Shown piece after piece: positions 1 to 8,176 of a stretch of DNA of 64,000 bases. Within the stretch, counting starts at the first letter, position 1. Each line of letters starts with the position of its first letter. A model generated the notes under the pieces. The model did not search any database. It had not been told where the DNA came from and saw only the letters and a list, made by a program, of their open reading frames with translations. The stretch is from Candidatus Gastranaerophilales bacterium (GTDB taxonomy: Bacteria > Cyanobacteriota > Vampirovibrionia > Gastranaerophilales > Gastranaerophilaceae), in contig CANQJT010000003.1 in the NCBI GenBank assembly GCA_947624325.1, positions 1-64,000 of the forward strand. The letters run 5' to 3'. The position numbers and the translations under genes are program-made.

Positions 1-165
1 CCAGATCCAACAGTACCAGATCCAACAGTACCGGATCCAACAGTACCAGATCCAACAGTACCAGATCCAACAGTACCGGATCCAACAGTACCGGATCCAA
101 CAGTACCGGATCCAACAGTACCAGATCCAACAGTACCGGATCCGACAGAGCCGGAGCCAACAACT
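1..165 (+). repeat. 15-bp tandem repeat encoding PDPTV
   Basis: Nine perfect coding copies of a 15-bp unit lie at 1-135, differing only in the third base of the first Pro codon (cca/ccg). Two diverged copies follow (PDPTE, PEPTT). The array runs off the left edge, so total copy number is unknown. Near-identical units in a 15-bp register keep the frame whatever the copy number, so protein length can change by slippage or recombination. Confidence 0.9.
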
Positions 166-738
166 TCTAATCCTGGCGGTGAAGATATACCACCTATTCC
201 ACCAGGAGGCGGTGATGAACCCGGACCTGATACAAGTATCCCCGGCGGAAATGAGCCTGATCCTGATACAAGTATCCCCGGCGGAAATGAACCTGATCCC
301 GGTACAAGCACCCCGGGCGAAGGTAATCAACCTGTAGAACCTACTAATAAAGAACCGGAACCGGATTTCTCCGATGATGGACCTGATCCCGGTACAAGCA
401 CTCCCGGTGGTAATGAACCTAATCCTGGTGTTACAGGCGGTGATGAACCAGCCCCCGGTACAAGCACCCCCGGTGGTAATGAACCTGACACGGGTGTATC
501 AGGCGACGATGGACAATGTCCTGCTCCATCAACAGAACCAACTCATCGTGAACCTGAACCGGATTTAGATAGTATTCTAAATAGTGTTACAGTAAAAATA
601 GTTGATGTTCAAAATAATAACGGACTAAAAAATGTTATCTTTACAGACACTAATAAAAATCCTTTAAAAGGTACTATCAAGGTTGGTAACAAAGAGTCAT
701 TATTAGATAAAATTCGAAATATAATCAGAAAAACATAA
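1..738 (+). CDS. Pro-rich repeat protein, 5' end outside window
   Basis: The frame is open from base 1 to a TAA at 736-738, so the N-terminus is missing and 245 residues are visible. They begin with nine perfect PDPTV pentapeptides and two degenerate copies. A Gly/Pro/Asp-rich stretch follows with repeated PGGNEPDPxTS units, then a Cys-containing CPAPSTEPTHREPEPD segment and about 60 residues of ordinary sequence ending LLDKIRNIIRKT. The CPxPxTEPTxRE tail and the GEDIPP block recur in the next gene, so the two are tandem paralogues, and their terminators are also alike. By analogy, the missing part may hold EF-hand-like modules. No enzyme motif is visible. A surface or structural role is a guess. 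Confidence 0.8.
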   Translation, partial: PDPTVPDPTVPDPTVPDPTVPDPTVPDPTVPDPTVPDPTVPDPTVPDPTEPEPTTSNPGGEDIPPIPPGGGDEPGPDTSIPGGNEPDPDTSIPGGNEPDPGTSTPGEGNQPVEPTNKEPEPDFSDDGPDPGTSTPGGNEPNPGVTGGDEPAPGTSTPGGNEPDTGVSGDDGQCPAPSTEPTHREPEPDLDSILNSVTVKIVDVQNNNGLKNVIFTDTNKNPLKGTIKVGNKESLLDKIRNIIRKT

Positions 739-762
739 TAATTAAAAAAATTATGTTATTAT

Positions 763-792
763 AGGAAGACCGATATTCGGTCTTCCTTTTTT
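763..792 (+). terminator. Rho-independent terminator
   Basis: A perfect 11-bp stem (AGGAAGACCGA at 763-773 with its complement at 777-787), a 3-nt loop and a T run to 792. It lies 24 bp after the stop of the first gene. The core AAGACCGA/TCGGTCTT recurs in the terminator of the following paralogue. Confidence 0.9.
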
Positions 793-836
793 ATTAAAAA
801 TTTTGTAAAGAAAAGTTAATAATTTAAAAAAAATAC

Positions 837-863
837 TAAAGTTTTAAAATTATTTTCCGATAT
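837..863 (+). promoter_or_regulatory. Sigma-28-type promoter
   Basis: TAAAGTTT at 837-844, exactly 11 bp, then TCCGATAT at 856-863. The FliA/SigD consensus is TAAAGTTT-N11-GCCGATAA, so the -35 is perfect and the -10 differs at two positions. The expected start near 870 gives a leader of about 30 nt before the ATG at 899. The same signal precedes the genes starting at 27275 (+) and 51755 (-). Confidence 0.75.
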
Positions 864-898
864 ATGAATTTGTGTAGTAACAAATAGGAGTGTAACTT

Positions 899-2587
899 AT
901 GTCAAATTTTAGCGATTTTAATGATTATTTAAAAAATAAAGTTAATACAGAAGGAGGATATAACAAAAACTTAAAATATAACAATATTAAAAATAAAGAA
1001 ATGGAAGATTTCCAATTATTTGAATTGGTCGATGGAAAATATGAGATGACTAATGAATACAGAAATATACTGGATGAAAACGGAAATATATCTAAAGAGG
1101 ATTTCGCCAGCATTTTTTCAAGCGGAGACAATAATATAAGCCAAGAACAGGCAGAAGCAATATATGATTATGTTGCAGGTGAAGACGGAAACAGCATAAT
1201 GTCACAAGAAGAGTTTGAAACACTTGCACAATTAGGAAGTCATTTTAGAAAAGATGGGGTAATGGTTGATAAAGATAAGAACGGATTAACATTGAATGAA
1301 TATGACCTTCAAACATTGTCATCTATGCTCTATAATGCGGAAAATAACAGAACATCATCCGGCTCTGTAGCAAAAGAAGAGGAAGAAAACTATAATTTAG
1401 ACATGGATTATAGTGATGCTTATAATATGAATACTGCAGGTATGAAAAAAGGTGATAAATCTAAAGAAATAAAAGACCTTACTTTATTTGAATTAAAAGA
1501 AACGGTATCTTTTGATGCGGCAGGTAATCCTGTCTATACAAATAAATATGTATTATCTGAAGAACTTCAAGGTATACTTGATGAAAATGGTAATGTAGAT
1601 AGAAATAAATTTATTGAATATTTACATATTGATAACAGAGATGATGCTTTAACCGAAGAACAAATCGGGCAGATTTATGATGTTGTGGCCGGCAATGACG
1701 GTACAATGTCGTTAGATGATTTAAAAGCCCTTGCTCAGCTTGGTGAAAAAGTATTTTCAAGTAAAGATAAAGATGATAAAGGTGTAAGATTGGATGAATA
1801 TGACCTGCTTGCATTGTATAAAAAAATAGATGATTGGAAATCAAGTATTTCCGGTCCAACAGGTCCAACAGGTCCAACGGGTCCAACCGGCCCTACAGGT
1901 CCAACAGAACCTACAGAACCTACAGAACCTACAGAACCAACAGAACCAACTGAACCTCAAACAACAACTACTGTTACAGAAAGTGTAACAACTACAGATA
2001 CAGTAACCACGACAACTACAGATACAGTAACGTCAACAACGACAGAAAGTGTAACAACAACTGACACTGTTACGACAACAGCAACAGAAAGCGTAACAAC
2101 AACAGAAAGTGTAACAACAACTGATACTGTTACGACAACAGCAACGGAAAGTGTAACAACAACTGACACTGTTACGACAACAGCAACAGAAAGCGTAACA
2201 ACAACAGAAAGTGTAACAACAACTGACACAGTTACGACAACAGCAACAGAAAGCGTAACAACGACAGAAAGCGTAACAACAACTGACACTGTTACGACGA
2301 CAACAACAGATACGGTAACCACGACTGTTACAACAACAGAAACCCCAGCTGATCCAAATCCGTCAGGCGAAGATATTCCGCCGGAAGAACCGGGTTATGG
2401 TGATGCCCCCGGAGTTTCAATTGAACCTTCACAAGAGCCTGTACCTTCACAAGAGCCGGTACCTTCACAAGAGCCGGTACCTTCACAGGAACCTGTACCT
2501 TCACAGGAACCTGATATCCCCGGTGATCCGTCATGCCCTGATCCTACAACAGAACCTACAAGAAGAGAAGACGAACCCGATTTCTAA
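899..2587 (+). CDS. EF-hand-like protein with GPT, Thr-rich and PSQEPV repeats
   Basis: 562 residues. ATG follows AGGAG (886-890) with 8-nt spacing. Residues about 36-145 and 191-313 are two copies of one module with matching landmarks: LFEL, ILDENGN, IYDxVAG, LAQLG and a D-rich loop ending in EYDL. These loops resemble EF-hands but are offset from the canonical pattern, so calcium binding is likely rather than shown. After residue 318 come six GPT triplets (collagen-like G-X-Y), then EPT repeats, about 125 residues of Thr/Val/Ser/Glu repeats (TESVTT, TDTVTT, TATESVTT), a GEDIPP linker, five PSQEP units and a CPDPTTEPTRRE tail. There is no signal peptide or membrane segment. It sits behind a sigma-28-type promoter. 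Function is unknown; the repeat tail suggests an extended surface or scaffold protein. Confidence 0.85.
   Translation: MSNFSDFNDYLKNKVNTEGGYNKNLKYNNIKNKEMEDFQLFELVDGKYEMTNEYRNILDENGNISKEDFASIFSSGDNNISQEQAEAIYDYVAGEDGNSIMSQEEFETLAQLGSHFRKDGVMVDKDKNGLTLNEYDLQTLSSMLYNAENNRTSSGSVAKEEEENYNLDMDYSDAYNMNTAGMKKGDKSKEIKDLTLFELKETVSFDAAGNPVYTNKYVLSEELQGILDENGNVDRNKFIEYLHIDNRDDALTEEQIGQIYDVVAGNDGTMSLDDLKALAQLGEKVFSSKDKDDKGVRLDEYDLLALYKKIDDWKSSISGPTGPTGPTGPTGPTGPTEPTEPTEPTEPTEPTEPQTTTTVTESVTTTDTVTTTTTDTVTSTTTESVTTTDTVTTTATESVTTTESVTTTDTVTTTATESVTTTDTVTTTATESVTTTESVTTTDTVTTTATESVTTTESVTTTDTVTTTTTDTVTTTVTTTETPADPNPSGEDIPPEEPGYGDAPGVSIEPSQEPVPSQEPVPSQEPVPSQEPVPSQEPDIPGDPSCPDPTTEPTRREDEPDF
1853..2515 (+). repeat. 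Coding repeats: GPT/EPT, TxxVTT, PSQEPV
   Basis: Three successive in-frame repeat arrays inside the EF-hand-like gene: 9-bp GPT and EPT triplets at about 1853-1958, an 18/24-bp Thr-rich array at about 1970-2340, and five 18-bp PSQEP units at 2426-2515. Units within each array are nearly identical at DNA level, which suggests recent expansion. Confidence 0.85.
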
Positions 2588-2613
2588 TAAAACACAATAA
2601 ACATAAGATATTA

Positions 2614-2646
2614 AGAAAAGACCGATTTATTCGGTCTTTTCTTATT
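2614..2646. terminator. Shared terminator between convergent genes
   Basis: A perfect 12-bp stem (2614-2625 with 2631-2642) and 5-nt loop, with T-rich flanks. It lies between the EF-hand-like gene (+) and the convergent TPR glycosyltransferase (-), whose stop is at 2647. The core AAGACCGA matches the terminator at 763. Confidence 0.85.
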
Positions 2647-4308
2647 TTATCCGTTTTTTATTAAATCATTTATTTTATCTGCTGCCAGTTTGATTGATTT
2701 GTCCCAATCATTATATTTATCATTAATAATAGGTTTAACACATTTAAACCACCCACAGTCATCACCTGTTAAATCATACCACCTGAATTCATAATGATAA
2801 TTATAAATGGCTATTGTTCTTTTACCTATAGCACCGGCTAAATTTAAAATACAATTATCACTTGTTAATATTAAATCAGTATTTTCAATGGCAGCTGCAG
2901 TATCTGCAAAATTATTAAAATCTTTTGCAATATTTATTATTTTATGATTTTTAAAACATTTTAATCTTTCATCATCAATATCCTTTGTAAAACAATAAAT
3001 TTCAATATTGTTAAGTTCATCCAATAATGTAAGTTTTTCTAAAGGAATATTTCGTTTTGCATTAGCACTTACTCCTTCAAATGCAATACCTAATTTAAAT
3101 TTGTTGTTATTAAAATATTTTTCTTTAAATTTATTAACCAGATTTTTATCGGGCTTTATATAACCGCCTTCCACTGATATATTTTCTTTTGTTAAATTTA
3201 AAACTATTGGTAAAGACATACAAGGTACATGATAATCAAAATTTATATTTTTTACAGACTTCGTTTTTGGACTTTGTACTTCAACCCCGTATTCGTTATT
3301 TTTGACTAATTCATAAGCATTATCTTGTATATAGTAAATAACATGTTTTGCTAATTTTACTAATCTTGGTATATAGCCAAACATTAGAAAATTGTCGCCG
3401 TACCCTTGTTCATAATGAACTAAAAGAGTTTTATCCGATAAATCTTCTTTCCCCGTCCATTCCGGTTTATCTATTTTGGGGTATATGGTCATATTATCTT
3501 TTTTGAAACGGGAATTATAATATTTTTTCCAGCCCTCTATATCTCCATTTCTCATGCATGATGCACTATAAGTAAATTCGTCATCGGCATTCATATATCC
3601 TAAATTAATATAATCGTTCCAATATTTTTTTTCTGTTTCAAAATCTTTATTTTTCATTGCGGCAACAATAGTATTCTTTATATATACTTTGCTTTTAGGC
3701 TCTACTTCTACTGATTTTGAAAAATACTCCAGTGCTAATTTTGCATCTTTTGGATTTTCGCCTTTTTTACAATATTTATTAAAATAATGACAGCCAAGTG
3801 TATTATTATCTACTGCATCTGCTGTTTTGTTAGCTTTATTTAAATATTTATTGTAATACCATATTGCTAAATTATACTTCTCGTTTTTATTGTATGCTGA
3901 ACTTAATGTTTTATAATTCTCTGAAGTTTTTTCAACGCTTAATAATGCTTTTGCTAAATCTAATTCCAAATCATATTCGTTTATACTATCTAAACAGTTG
4001 ATATAGTTTTGCAAATTTTTTGTATTTTTATTGTCAATTTCAAATATTTTTTTATAGCATATCAAAGCATTGGTATAATCTTTTTTTTCATTAAAATTTT
4101 TTGCACATTCAGCTAATTTTTCCGTAAATTCTTTTTTGGAATAATCTATCTCTTTATTGACTTTTGTTAATATATTTTTATTATGTTTAAGAGAATTTAG
4201 TTTTTCCAGATAATCTTCAAATTCTTTAATAGCTTCTTTTATTTTATTTTCTTTAAATAATGAAATTATTACAGCTCTGTTTAATTTTGTTTCAATAAAC
4301 TTGTCCAC
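2647..4308 (-). CDS. TPR protein with glycosyltransferase-9-like domain
   Basis: 553 residues. The start is GTG (4306-4308) behind a strong GGGGAGG. Residues about 1-250 are helical TPR-like repeats. Residues about 290-553 carry the LLVHYEQGYGDNF, GVSANAKRNIPL and TSDNCILNLAGAIGK landmarks of TPR-linked family 9 (ADP-heptose-type) glycosyltransferases. In that family the C-terminal fold binds the nucleotide sugar. The likely role is transfer of a sugar to a protein or surface glycan in the cytoplasm; donor and acceptor cannot be read from the sequence. It appears to be a single transcription unit. Confidence 0.75.
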   Translation of the reverse strand: MDKFIETKLNRAVIISLFKENKIKEAIKEFEDYLEKLNSLKHNKNILTKVNKEIDYSKKEFTEKLAECAKNFNEKKDYTNALICYKKIFEIDNKNTKNLQNYINCLDSINEYDLELDLAKALLSVEKTSENYKTLSSAYNKNEKYNLAIWYYNKYLNKANKTADAVDNNTLGCHYFNKYCKKGENPKDAKLALEYFSKSVEVEPKSKVYIKNTIVAAMKNKDFETEKKYWNDYINLGYMNADDEFTYSASCMRNGDIEGWKKYYNSRFKKDNMTIYPKIDKPEWTGKEDLSDKTLLVHYEQGYGDNFLMFGYIPRLVKLAKHVIYYIQDNAYELVKNNEYGVEVQSPKTKSVKNINFDYHVPCMSLPIVLNLTKENISVEGGYIKPDKNLVNKFKEKYFNNNKFKLGIAFEGVSANAKRNIPLEKLTLLDELNNIEIYCFTKDIDDERLKCFKNHKIINIAKDFNNFADTAAAIENTDLILTSDNCILNLAGAIGKRTIAIYNYHYEFRWYDLTGDDCGWFKCVKPIINDKYNDWDKSIKLAADKINDLIKNG

Positions 4309-4377
4309 TTTACCTCCCCTGTATTTTAAAATAATAAAACATATTTAAAAAGTTTTTTACCTTCAAATATATGATTA

Positions 4378-5535
4378 TTATTTTTCAGGCAGGTATTTTA
4401 TAAAATATGAAAATAATAAGGGTATAAATGTCATTATTAATAATATATTAATAATTCCGCATTTTTCGGCTAAAATACTTATAACAGGTAATATTACTCC
4501 TATAACACCCCAGCTGAATCCGCCTATAAAACCTGAAATCATACTTTTAAATTCGGGCATAAGCTTTTGTGCTAAAGACATATTAACAGGAACAGCAAGA
4601 AAACTTACAAATCCTATAAGTATAAATGATATTAAACCGATAATTCCGCTTCCTTTACAGAGGTAAAATATTATTCCTAAAGGTGTTACGGATATTAATG
4701 ATATATAAAAAACATTTTTAACACCGACTTTGCGTTCCAATATAGGACTTAATATTACTCCTAATGCCCCTAAGAGCATAAAGATTAATAATATTATTCC
4801 GATTGTTGATACATTATAGTTTATGGATTTCCAATAAAACGGAAGAATAATTGAAAATGATGATACTACAAATGATTTAACTATTGATGCACAAACTAAT
4901 ACCGCAACGGGTTTATTCTTAAATATTTCTTTTAATGCATTAATAAGCGACACTTTGGGTTTTTCAATACCGATATTATTTATTTTCGGAATTGTTTTTA
5001 ATATATAAAAAGCAAAAATAATTCCAAAAAAACAAGCAAAAGGCAGTTTATTTAATCCGCAAAATTCTGTTATACCTGATGAAATGGCAGGCCCCAGTGC
5101 AAACCCGAAAGTCCCCAAAGCTATAAAATAACTCATATCTTTATTTTCGGATTTTTCTTTTGAATAATTAGAAACAAGACTTGTTGCCTGCGGATGGTAA
5201 AACGCAACTCCCATATGTCCTAATATTAAACATATTATTAAAGTATATATATTATGTGCAATTCCTAAAAATGATAAAAACATGCTTGCCATTACCATTC
5301 CCCAGAATATAAAAAATCTTCTCTGCCAGCGATCTGCAATGTAACCGAAAAACGGCTGAGATAAAGATGATGATATATTGGATATTGATATTAAAAGGGT
5401 GGCTATTGCCATAGAAATACCAATTTTAGCCGCAATAAAAGGCATAATCGGATTTAAAAACCCTGAATATGCGTCAATCGTAAAATGTCCTGCGGCAAGT
5501 GTATTTATTATTTTTTTAGTGCTTTTATCTTCCAT
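4378..5535 (-). CDS. MFS exporter, fosmidomycin-resistance (Fsr)-like
   Basis: 385 residues, about 12 hydrophobic segments. The N-terminal half has features of the Fsr branch of the major facilitator superfamily: AGHFTIDAYSGFLNPIMPFI in TM1, QPFFGYIADRWQRR after TM2, and FYHPQATSLVS after TM4. Fsr-type proteins are proton-driven inner-membrane drug exporters. ATG (5533-5535) lies 1 nt after the stop of the upstream gene, so it is the last gene of a proC / formyltransferase-like / MFS operon. Fosmidomycin inhibits Dxr, whose gene is at 57.6 kb, but the true substrate here is unknown. Confidence 0.8.
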   Translation of the reverse strand: MEDKSTKKIINTLAAGHFTIDAYSGFLNPIMPFIAAKIGISMAIATLLISISNISSSLSQPFFGYIADRWQRRFFIFWGMVMASMFLSFLGIAHNIYTLIICLILGHMGVAFYHPQATSLVSNYSKEKSENKDMSYFIALGTFGFALGPAISSGITEFCGLNKLPFACFFGIIFAFYILKTIPKINNIGIEKPKVSLINALKEIFKNKPVAVLVCASIVKSFVVSSFSIILPFYWKSINYNVSTIGIILLIFMLLGALGVILSPILERKVGVKNVFYISLISVTPLGIIFYLCKGSGIIGLISFILIGFVSFLAVPVNMSLAQKLMPEFKSMISGFIGGFSWGVIGVILPVISILAEKCGIINILLIMTFIPLLFSYFIKYLPEK

Positions 5536-5536
5536 A

Positions 5537-6511
5537 TTAATGTTTTAAATGTCTTATCCCTGTTGTAATCATTGCAATATTATACTTATCCGAAGTTTTA
5601 AAAATTTCAGCATCTTTATTACCTCCGCCCGGTTGTATAATTCCTGCAATTCTGCCTTGTGCTGCGGCATATATATTATCAACGGTTGGGATGAATTCAT
5701 CTGAAGCACAAACGGCATCTTTTGAACCGTCGCAAGCTTTATTTAATGCAAGCTCTAATGCATCAAGTCTGCTTGTCTGCCCCTGCCCTATTCCTATTGC
5801 TTTAAAGTCTTTTGCAATTACTATTGCCTTTGATTTCGCATGTTTTACTATCTTCCAGGCAAAAATCATATCTTCTATCATTTCGGCAGTGGGTTTTGTT
5901 TTTGTTACAACTTTAAAATTATCTTTATTTAATTCGCCTCGGTCTTTTGTTTGAACCAGTGTTCCAAAGGGTGTTATTTTAATTTCTTCACTTATATATT
6001 TTTTGTAATCTTCTAAGCAAGTATTTAATTTAATTATAATAAGATTTTCATATTTATTTAATAAATCAAGTGCTTTAGGAGTATAATCAGGTGCAATGAT
6101 AACTTTTAAATACATTGATGCCAGTTTTTTAACCAGATTTTCATTAACAACCTGCGAAAACCCTGCTGTTCCTTCAAATGTGCTTAAAGGATCGCAATCT
6201 ATTGCTTTTAACCAAGCTTCTTCGATATCTTTACCCAGAGCTGCTCCGCACGGCGCATTATTTTTAACTATAATACATGCACAAACATCATAAAATTCAC
6301 TTAATATATTTGTGCATATTGTCATATCGGTAATATTATTGTAAGAAAGTTCTTTGTTATTTATGACTTCATAGTCAATTGTATTATCGGTATGATAAAG
6401 ATATGCGTATTGATGAGGATTTTCTCCGTATTTTAAATCAAAAGTGTCTTTTATATTTAATGTTGAAGAATTATCTCTTATCCATTCACTTAATAATTGT
6501 GATTTTTCCAT
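5537..6511 (-). CDS. Stand-alone AICAR transformylase-like protein (PurH C-terminal domain)
   Basis: 324 residues, matching only the formyltransferase half of bifunctional PurH. The roughly 190-residue IMP cyclohydrolase domain is absent. Landmarks are LKYGENPHQ near the N-terminus, ELSYNN, IVKNNAPCG, GIGQGQTSRLDA and IIQPGGGNKD. Two catalytic positions differ from the family as I recall it: the Lys-His of VKHxxPCG is Lys-Asn here, and the Asn of KSNAIV (human Asn431) is Lys (AKSKAIV). The usual SAFGG is STFEG. The frame is intact and lies between proC and an MFS exporter in an apparent operon, so it is probably expressed. It may be a non-catalytic or repurposed paralogue. I would not name it purH. 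Confidence 0.75.
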   Translation of the reverse strand: MEKSQLLSEWIRDNSSTLNIKDTFDLKYGENPHQYAYLYHTDNTIDYEVINNKELSYNNITDMTICTNILSEFYDVCACIIVKNNAPCGAALGKDIEEAWLKAIDCDPLSTFEGTAGFSQVVNENLVKKLASMYLKVIIAPDYTPKALDLLNKYENLIIIKLNTCLEDYKKYISEEIKITPFGTLVQTKDRGELNKDNFKVVTKTKPTAEMIEDMIFAWKIVKHAKSKAIVIAKDFKAIGIGQGQTSRLDALELALNKACDGSKDAVCASDEFIPTVDNIYAAAQGRIAGIIQPGGGNKDAEIFKTSDKYNIAMITTGIRHLKH

Positions 6512-6519
6512 TTTAACTC

Positions 6520-7317
6520 CTAACCTAATGATTTAGCTTTTTCCATGGTTTTTGTTATTGTTTCCTCAATAATTTCGGACACATTTTTATCTTTAAGCAC
6601 TTTATTGCCTTCTGCCGTGCAGCCTCCGGGTGTCGTAACATTGATTATTAACTGATTGGGTTCAATACCTGAATTCATTATCATTTTAGCCGAACCTAAT
6701 GCGGTTTGTGCAGATAACTTTAAACAGGTCTTATAATCTAAGCCCAGTTTTTCACCTGCTTTTGCCATTTCGTTGATAAAATAATAATAAAATGCAGGGC
6801 CCGAACCTGAAATTGCCGTTATTATATCAATATATTTTTCATCAGCTGTTATAACTTCACCTGTGCATTTGAATATATCAACAGCGGTTTTAATATGCTC
6901 ATCTGAAGCATAATGCCCCTTGCATATTGCACTCATCCCTTCATTGACAAGAGCAGGAGTATTCGGCATTACTCTTATTACGGGAATTTGTCCTATAATA
7001 TCTTCTATTGTCTTTATTGAAACACCTGCAGCTATTGAAATAATTATATGTTCTTTCGTTAAATAAGGTTTAATTTCTTTTAATACATCTTTTAATATAA
7101 AAGGTTTTACCGCTAAAATAATTATCCCGGCACTTTTAACTATATCTGAATTATTTAATGAAGTAGTAACGTTTAAATTTTCTTTTAAAAAATTTAAAGT
7201 ATCTTGAGTTTTAGCAGATACATAAATATTTTCATTAAGACATAATTTTGAATTAATAATTCCTTTTATAATTGCACAAGCCATTTTCCCGCCGCCGATA
7301 AAACCTGTTTTGTTCAT
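6520..7317 (-). CDS. proC: Pyrroline-5-carboxylate reductase
   Basis: 265 residues, typical family length. It reduces 1-pyrroline-5-carboxylate to proline with NAD(P)H in the cytoplasm. The N-terminal Rossmann motif is GFIGGGKMA. RVMPNTPALVNEG and the C-terminal ITAISGSGPAFYYYF and TTPGGCTAEG blocks are diagnostic. ATG 7315-7317 follows an AAAAGG ribosome site. The downstream formyltransferase-like gene begins 8 bp after the stop, so the two appear co-transcribed. Confidence 0.95.
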   Translation of the reverse strand: MNKTGFIGGGKMACAIIKGIINSKLCLNENIYVSAKTQDTLNFLKENLNVTTSLNNSDIVKSAGIIILAVKPFILKDVLKEIKPYLTKEHIIISIAAGVSIKTIEDIIGQIPVIRVMPNTPALVNEGMSAICKGHYASDEHIKTAVDIFKCTGEVITADEKYIDIITAISGSGPAFYYYFINEMAKAGEKLGLDYKTCLKLSAQTALGSAKMIMNSGIEPNQLIINVTTPGGCTAEGNKVLKDKNVSEIIEETITKTMEKAKSLG

Positions 7318-7344
7318 AATATTTAACCTTTTCTTTTTTCGAGA

Positions 7345-7376
7345 TTGACTTTCAGTTATGTCTTATTTAATATGAT
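7345..7376 (+). promoter_or_regulatory. Candidate promoter for rpmH-rnpA
   Basis: TTGACT at 7345-7350 is a good -35. The -10 is ambiguous: TAATAT at 7368-7373 has 17-bp spacing, and TATGAT at 7371-7376 has 20-bp spacing. It lies in the divergent gap between proC and rpmH. Confidence 0.45.
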
Positions 7377-7410
7377 ATAACAAAAAACAACACATTCAAG
7401 GAGAAATAAA

Positions 7411-7563
7411 ATGAGACGCACTTTAGAAGGAACTAAGAGAAAAAGACAAAATGTAAGCGGTTTCATGGCTCGTATGGCAACAGCAGGCGGAAGAGAAGTT
7501 CTTAACAGAAGAAGAGCTAAAGGCCGTCATCAAATTGCAATTACTGCTAAAGAACGTGCTTAA
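7411..7563 (+). CDS. rpmH: 50S ribosomal protein L34
   Basis: A 50-residue, highly basic protein with the L34 pattern throughout: [11 protein letters not shown] near the start, SGFMARMAT in the middle, and [16 protein letters not shown]34 is a structural protein of the large subunit. ATG follows AAGGAG (7398-7403) with 7-nt spacing. It precedes rnpA, the conserved bacterial order. Confidence 0.97.
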   Translation: MRRTLEGTKRKRQNVSGFMARMATAGGREVLNRRRAKGRHQIAITAKERA

Positions 7564-7586
7564 ATAATTTAAATATTAAATAGTAT

Positions 7587-7618
7587 AAAAAAAGAACTGC
7601 ATTTACGGTTCTTTTTTT
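7587..7618 (+). terminator. Hairpin between rpmH and rnpA
   Basis: An 11-bp perfect stem (AAAAAAAGAAC at 7587-7597 with 7608-7618), extendable by a G-U and a G-C pair, whose 3' arm ends in seven T. It looks like a terminator or attenuator, letting L34 be made in excess of the RNase P protein. It ends 15 bp before the rnpA ATG. Confidence 0.65.
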
Positions 7619-7632
7619 GTTAATATTATTTT

Positions 7633-7992
7633 ATGCTTTCACAACAAAACAGATTAAAAAAATATTCCGCTTTTATTGCAACATATAAGCTTAAAAATAT
7701 TGCTGCAGATAATATTATGTGTATATATTTCGGAAAAGAAAAGACATCCTCTGATGCAGCTGTTAAATTTGCGTTTGTTGTAAGTAAAAAAATTCACAAA
7801 AGAGCTGTCGTAAGAAACAGAATTAAAAGGCTTATGCGTGAAAGTATAAGATTGATTTTAAAAGAAAACAGCATTCAAAATATTAATAATTATATGTCAG
7901 TAATTTGCGTTGCAAAACCATCATCAGTAAATGCTGACTTTTATCAAATTGATAGTTCTATTAAACGATTGATATCCTCTAAAGTGTTATAA
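7633..7992 (+). CDS. rnpA: Ribonuclease P protein component
   Basis: 119 residues, basic, typical length. The N-terminal MLSQQNRLKK and the signature RNRIKRLMRES (the RNR motif that contacts RNase P RNA) identify it. It assists the RNA subunit in maturing tRNA 5' ends. No strong ribosome site precedes the ATG. The usual downstream partners yidD and yidC do not follow; an unrelated small gene does. Confidence 0.95.
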   Translation: MLSQQNRLKKYSAFIATYKLKNIAADNIMCIYFGKEKTSSDAAVKFAFVVSKKIHKRAVVRNRIKRLMRESIRLILKENSIQNINNYMSVICVAKPSSVNADFYQIDSSIKRLISSKVL

Positions 7993-8097
7993 ACATTCCC
8001 TTTTTGGCAAGTATATACAACACGGTAAATCAAGTATACATATATAATATATATATAATATATACTAATTGTATATTTTTTGTAACGATTTCTTAAC

Positions 8098-8134
8098 ATT
8101 TTGATTAAAAAAAGCAATTAATGAAAATCAAAAT
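8098..8134 (+). promoter_or_regulatory. Inverted repeat upstream of coiled-coil gene
   Basis: ATTTTGATT (8098-8106) and its exact complement AATCAAAAT (8126-8134) are separated by 19 bp, 42 bp before the next ATG. It could be an operator or a leader hairpin. A tandem 11-bp ATATATAATAT duplication (8040-8061) lies further upstream. No clear -35/-10 pair could be assigned. Confidence 0.4.
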
Positions 8135-8176
8135 TTTTTATATTAATACAAGTAGTATAAAACAGAGGATTAAAAA

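Noticed and set aside
1-165. Possible CRISPR or satellite array
   Set aside because: Units are 15 bp, head to tail, without spacers, and stay in one open frame. It is a protein repeat.
374-568. Plus-strand 64-codon frame inside the first gene
   Set aside because: It lies out of frame in the Pro/Gly-rich coding repeat; the real frame runs from base 1 to 738.
1957-2322. Minus-strand frame of 121 codons rich in Val/Ser
   Set aside because: It is the exact antisense of the Thr-rich repeat; its VTVSVVV text is a by-product of that repeat. No ribosome site.
5537-6511. Frameshifted remnant of a full purH
   Set aside because: Start, ribosome context and coupling to neighbours are intact and there is no trace of the cyclohydrolase domain upstream; proC is there instead.
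8029-8070. Long AT palindrome as replication origin or attachment site
   Set aside because: It is a simple tandem ATATATAATAT stretch; no DnaA-box cluster, dnaA gene or integrase is nearby, although rpmH-rnpA can lie near origins.
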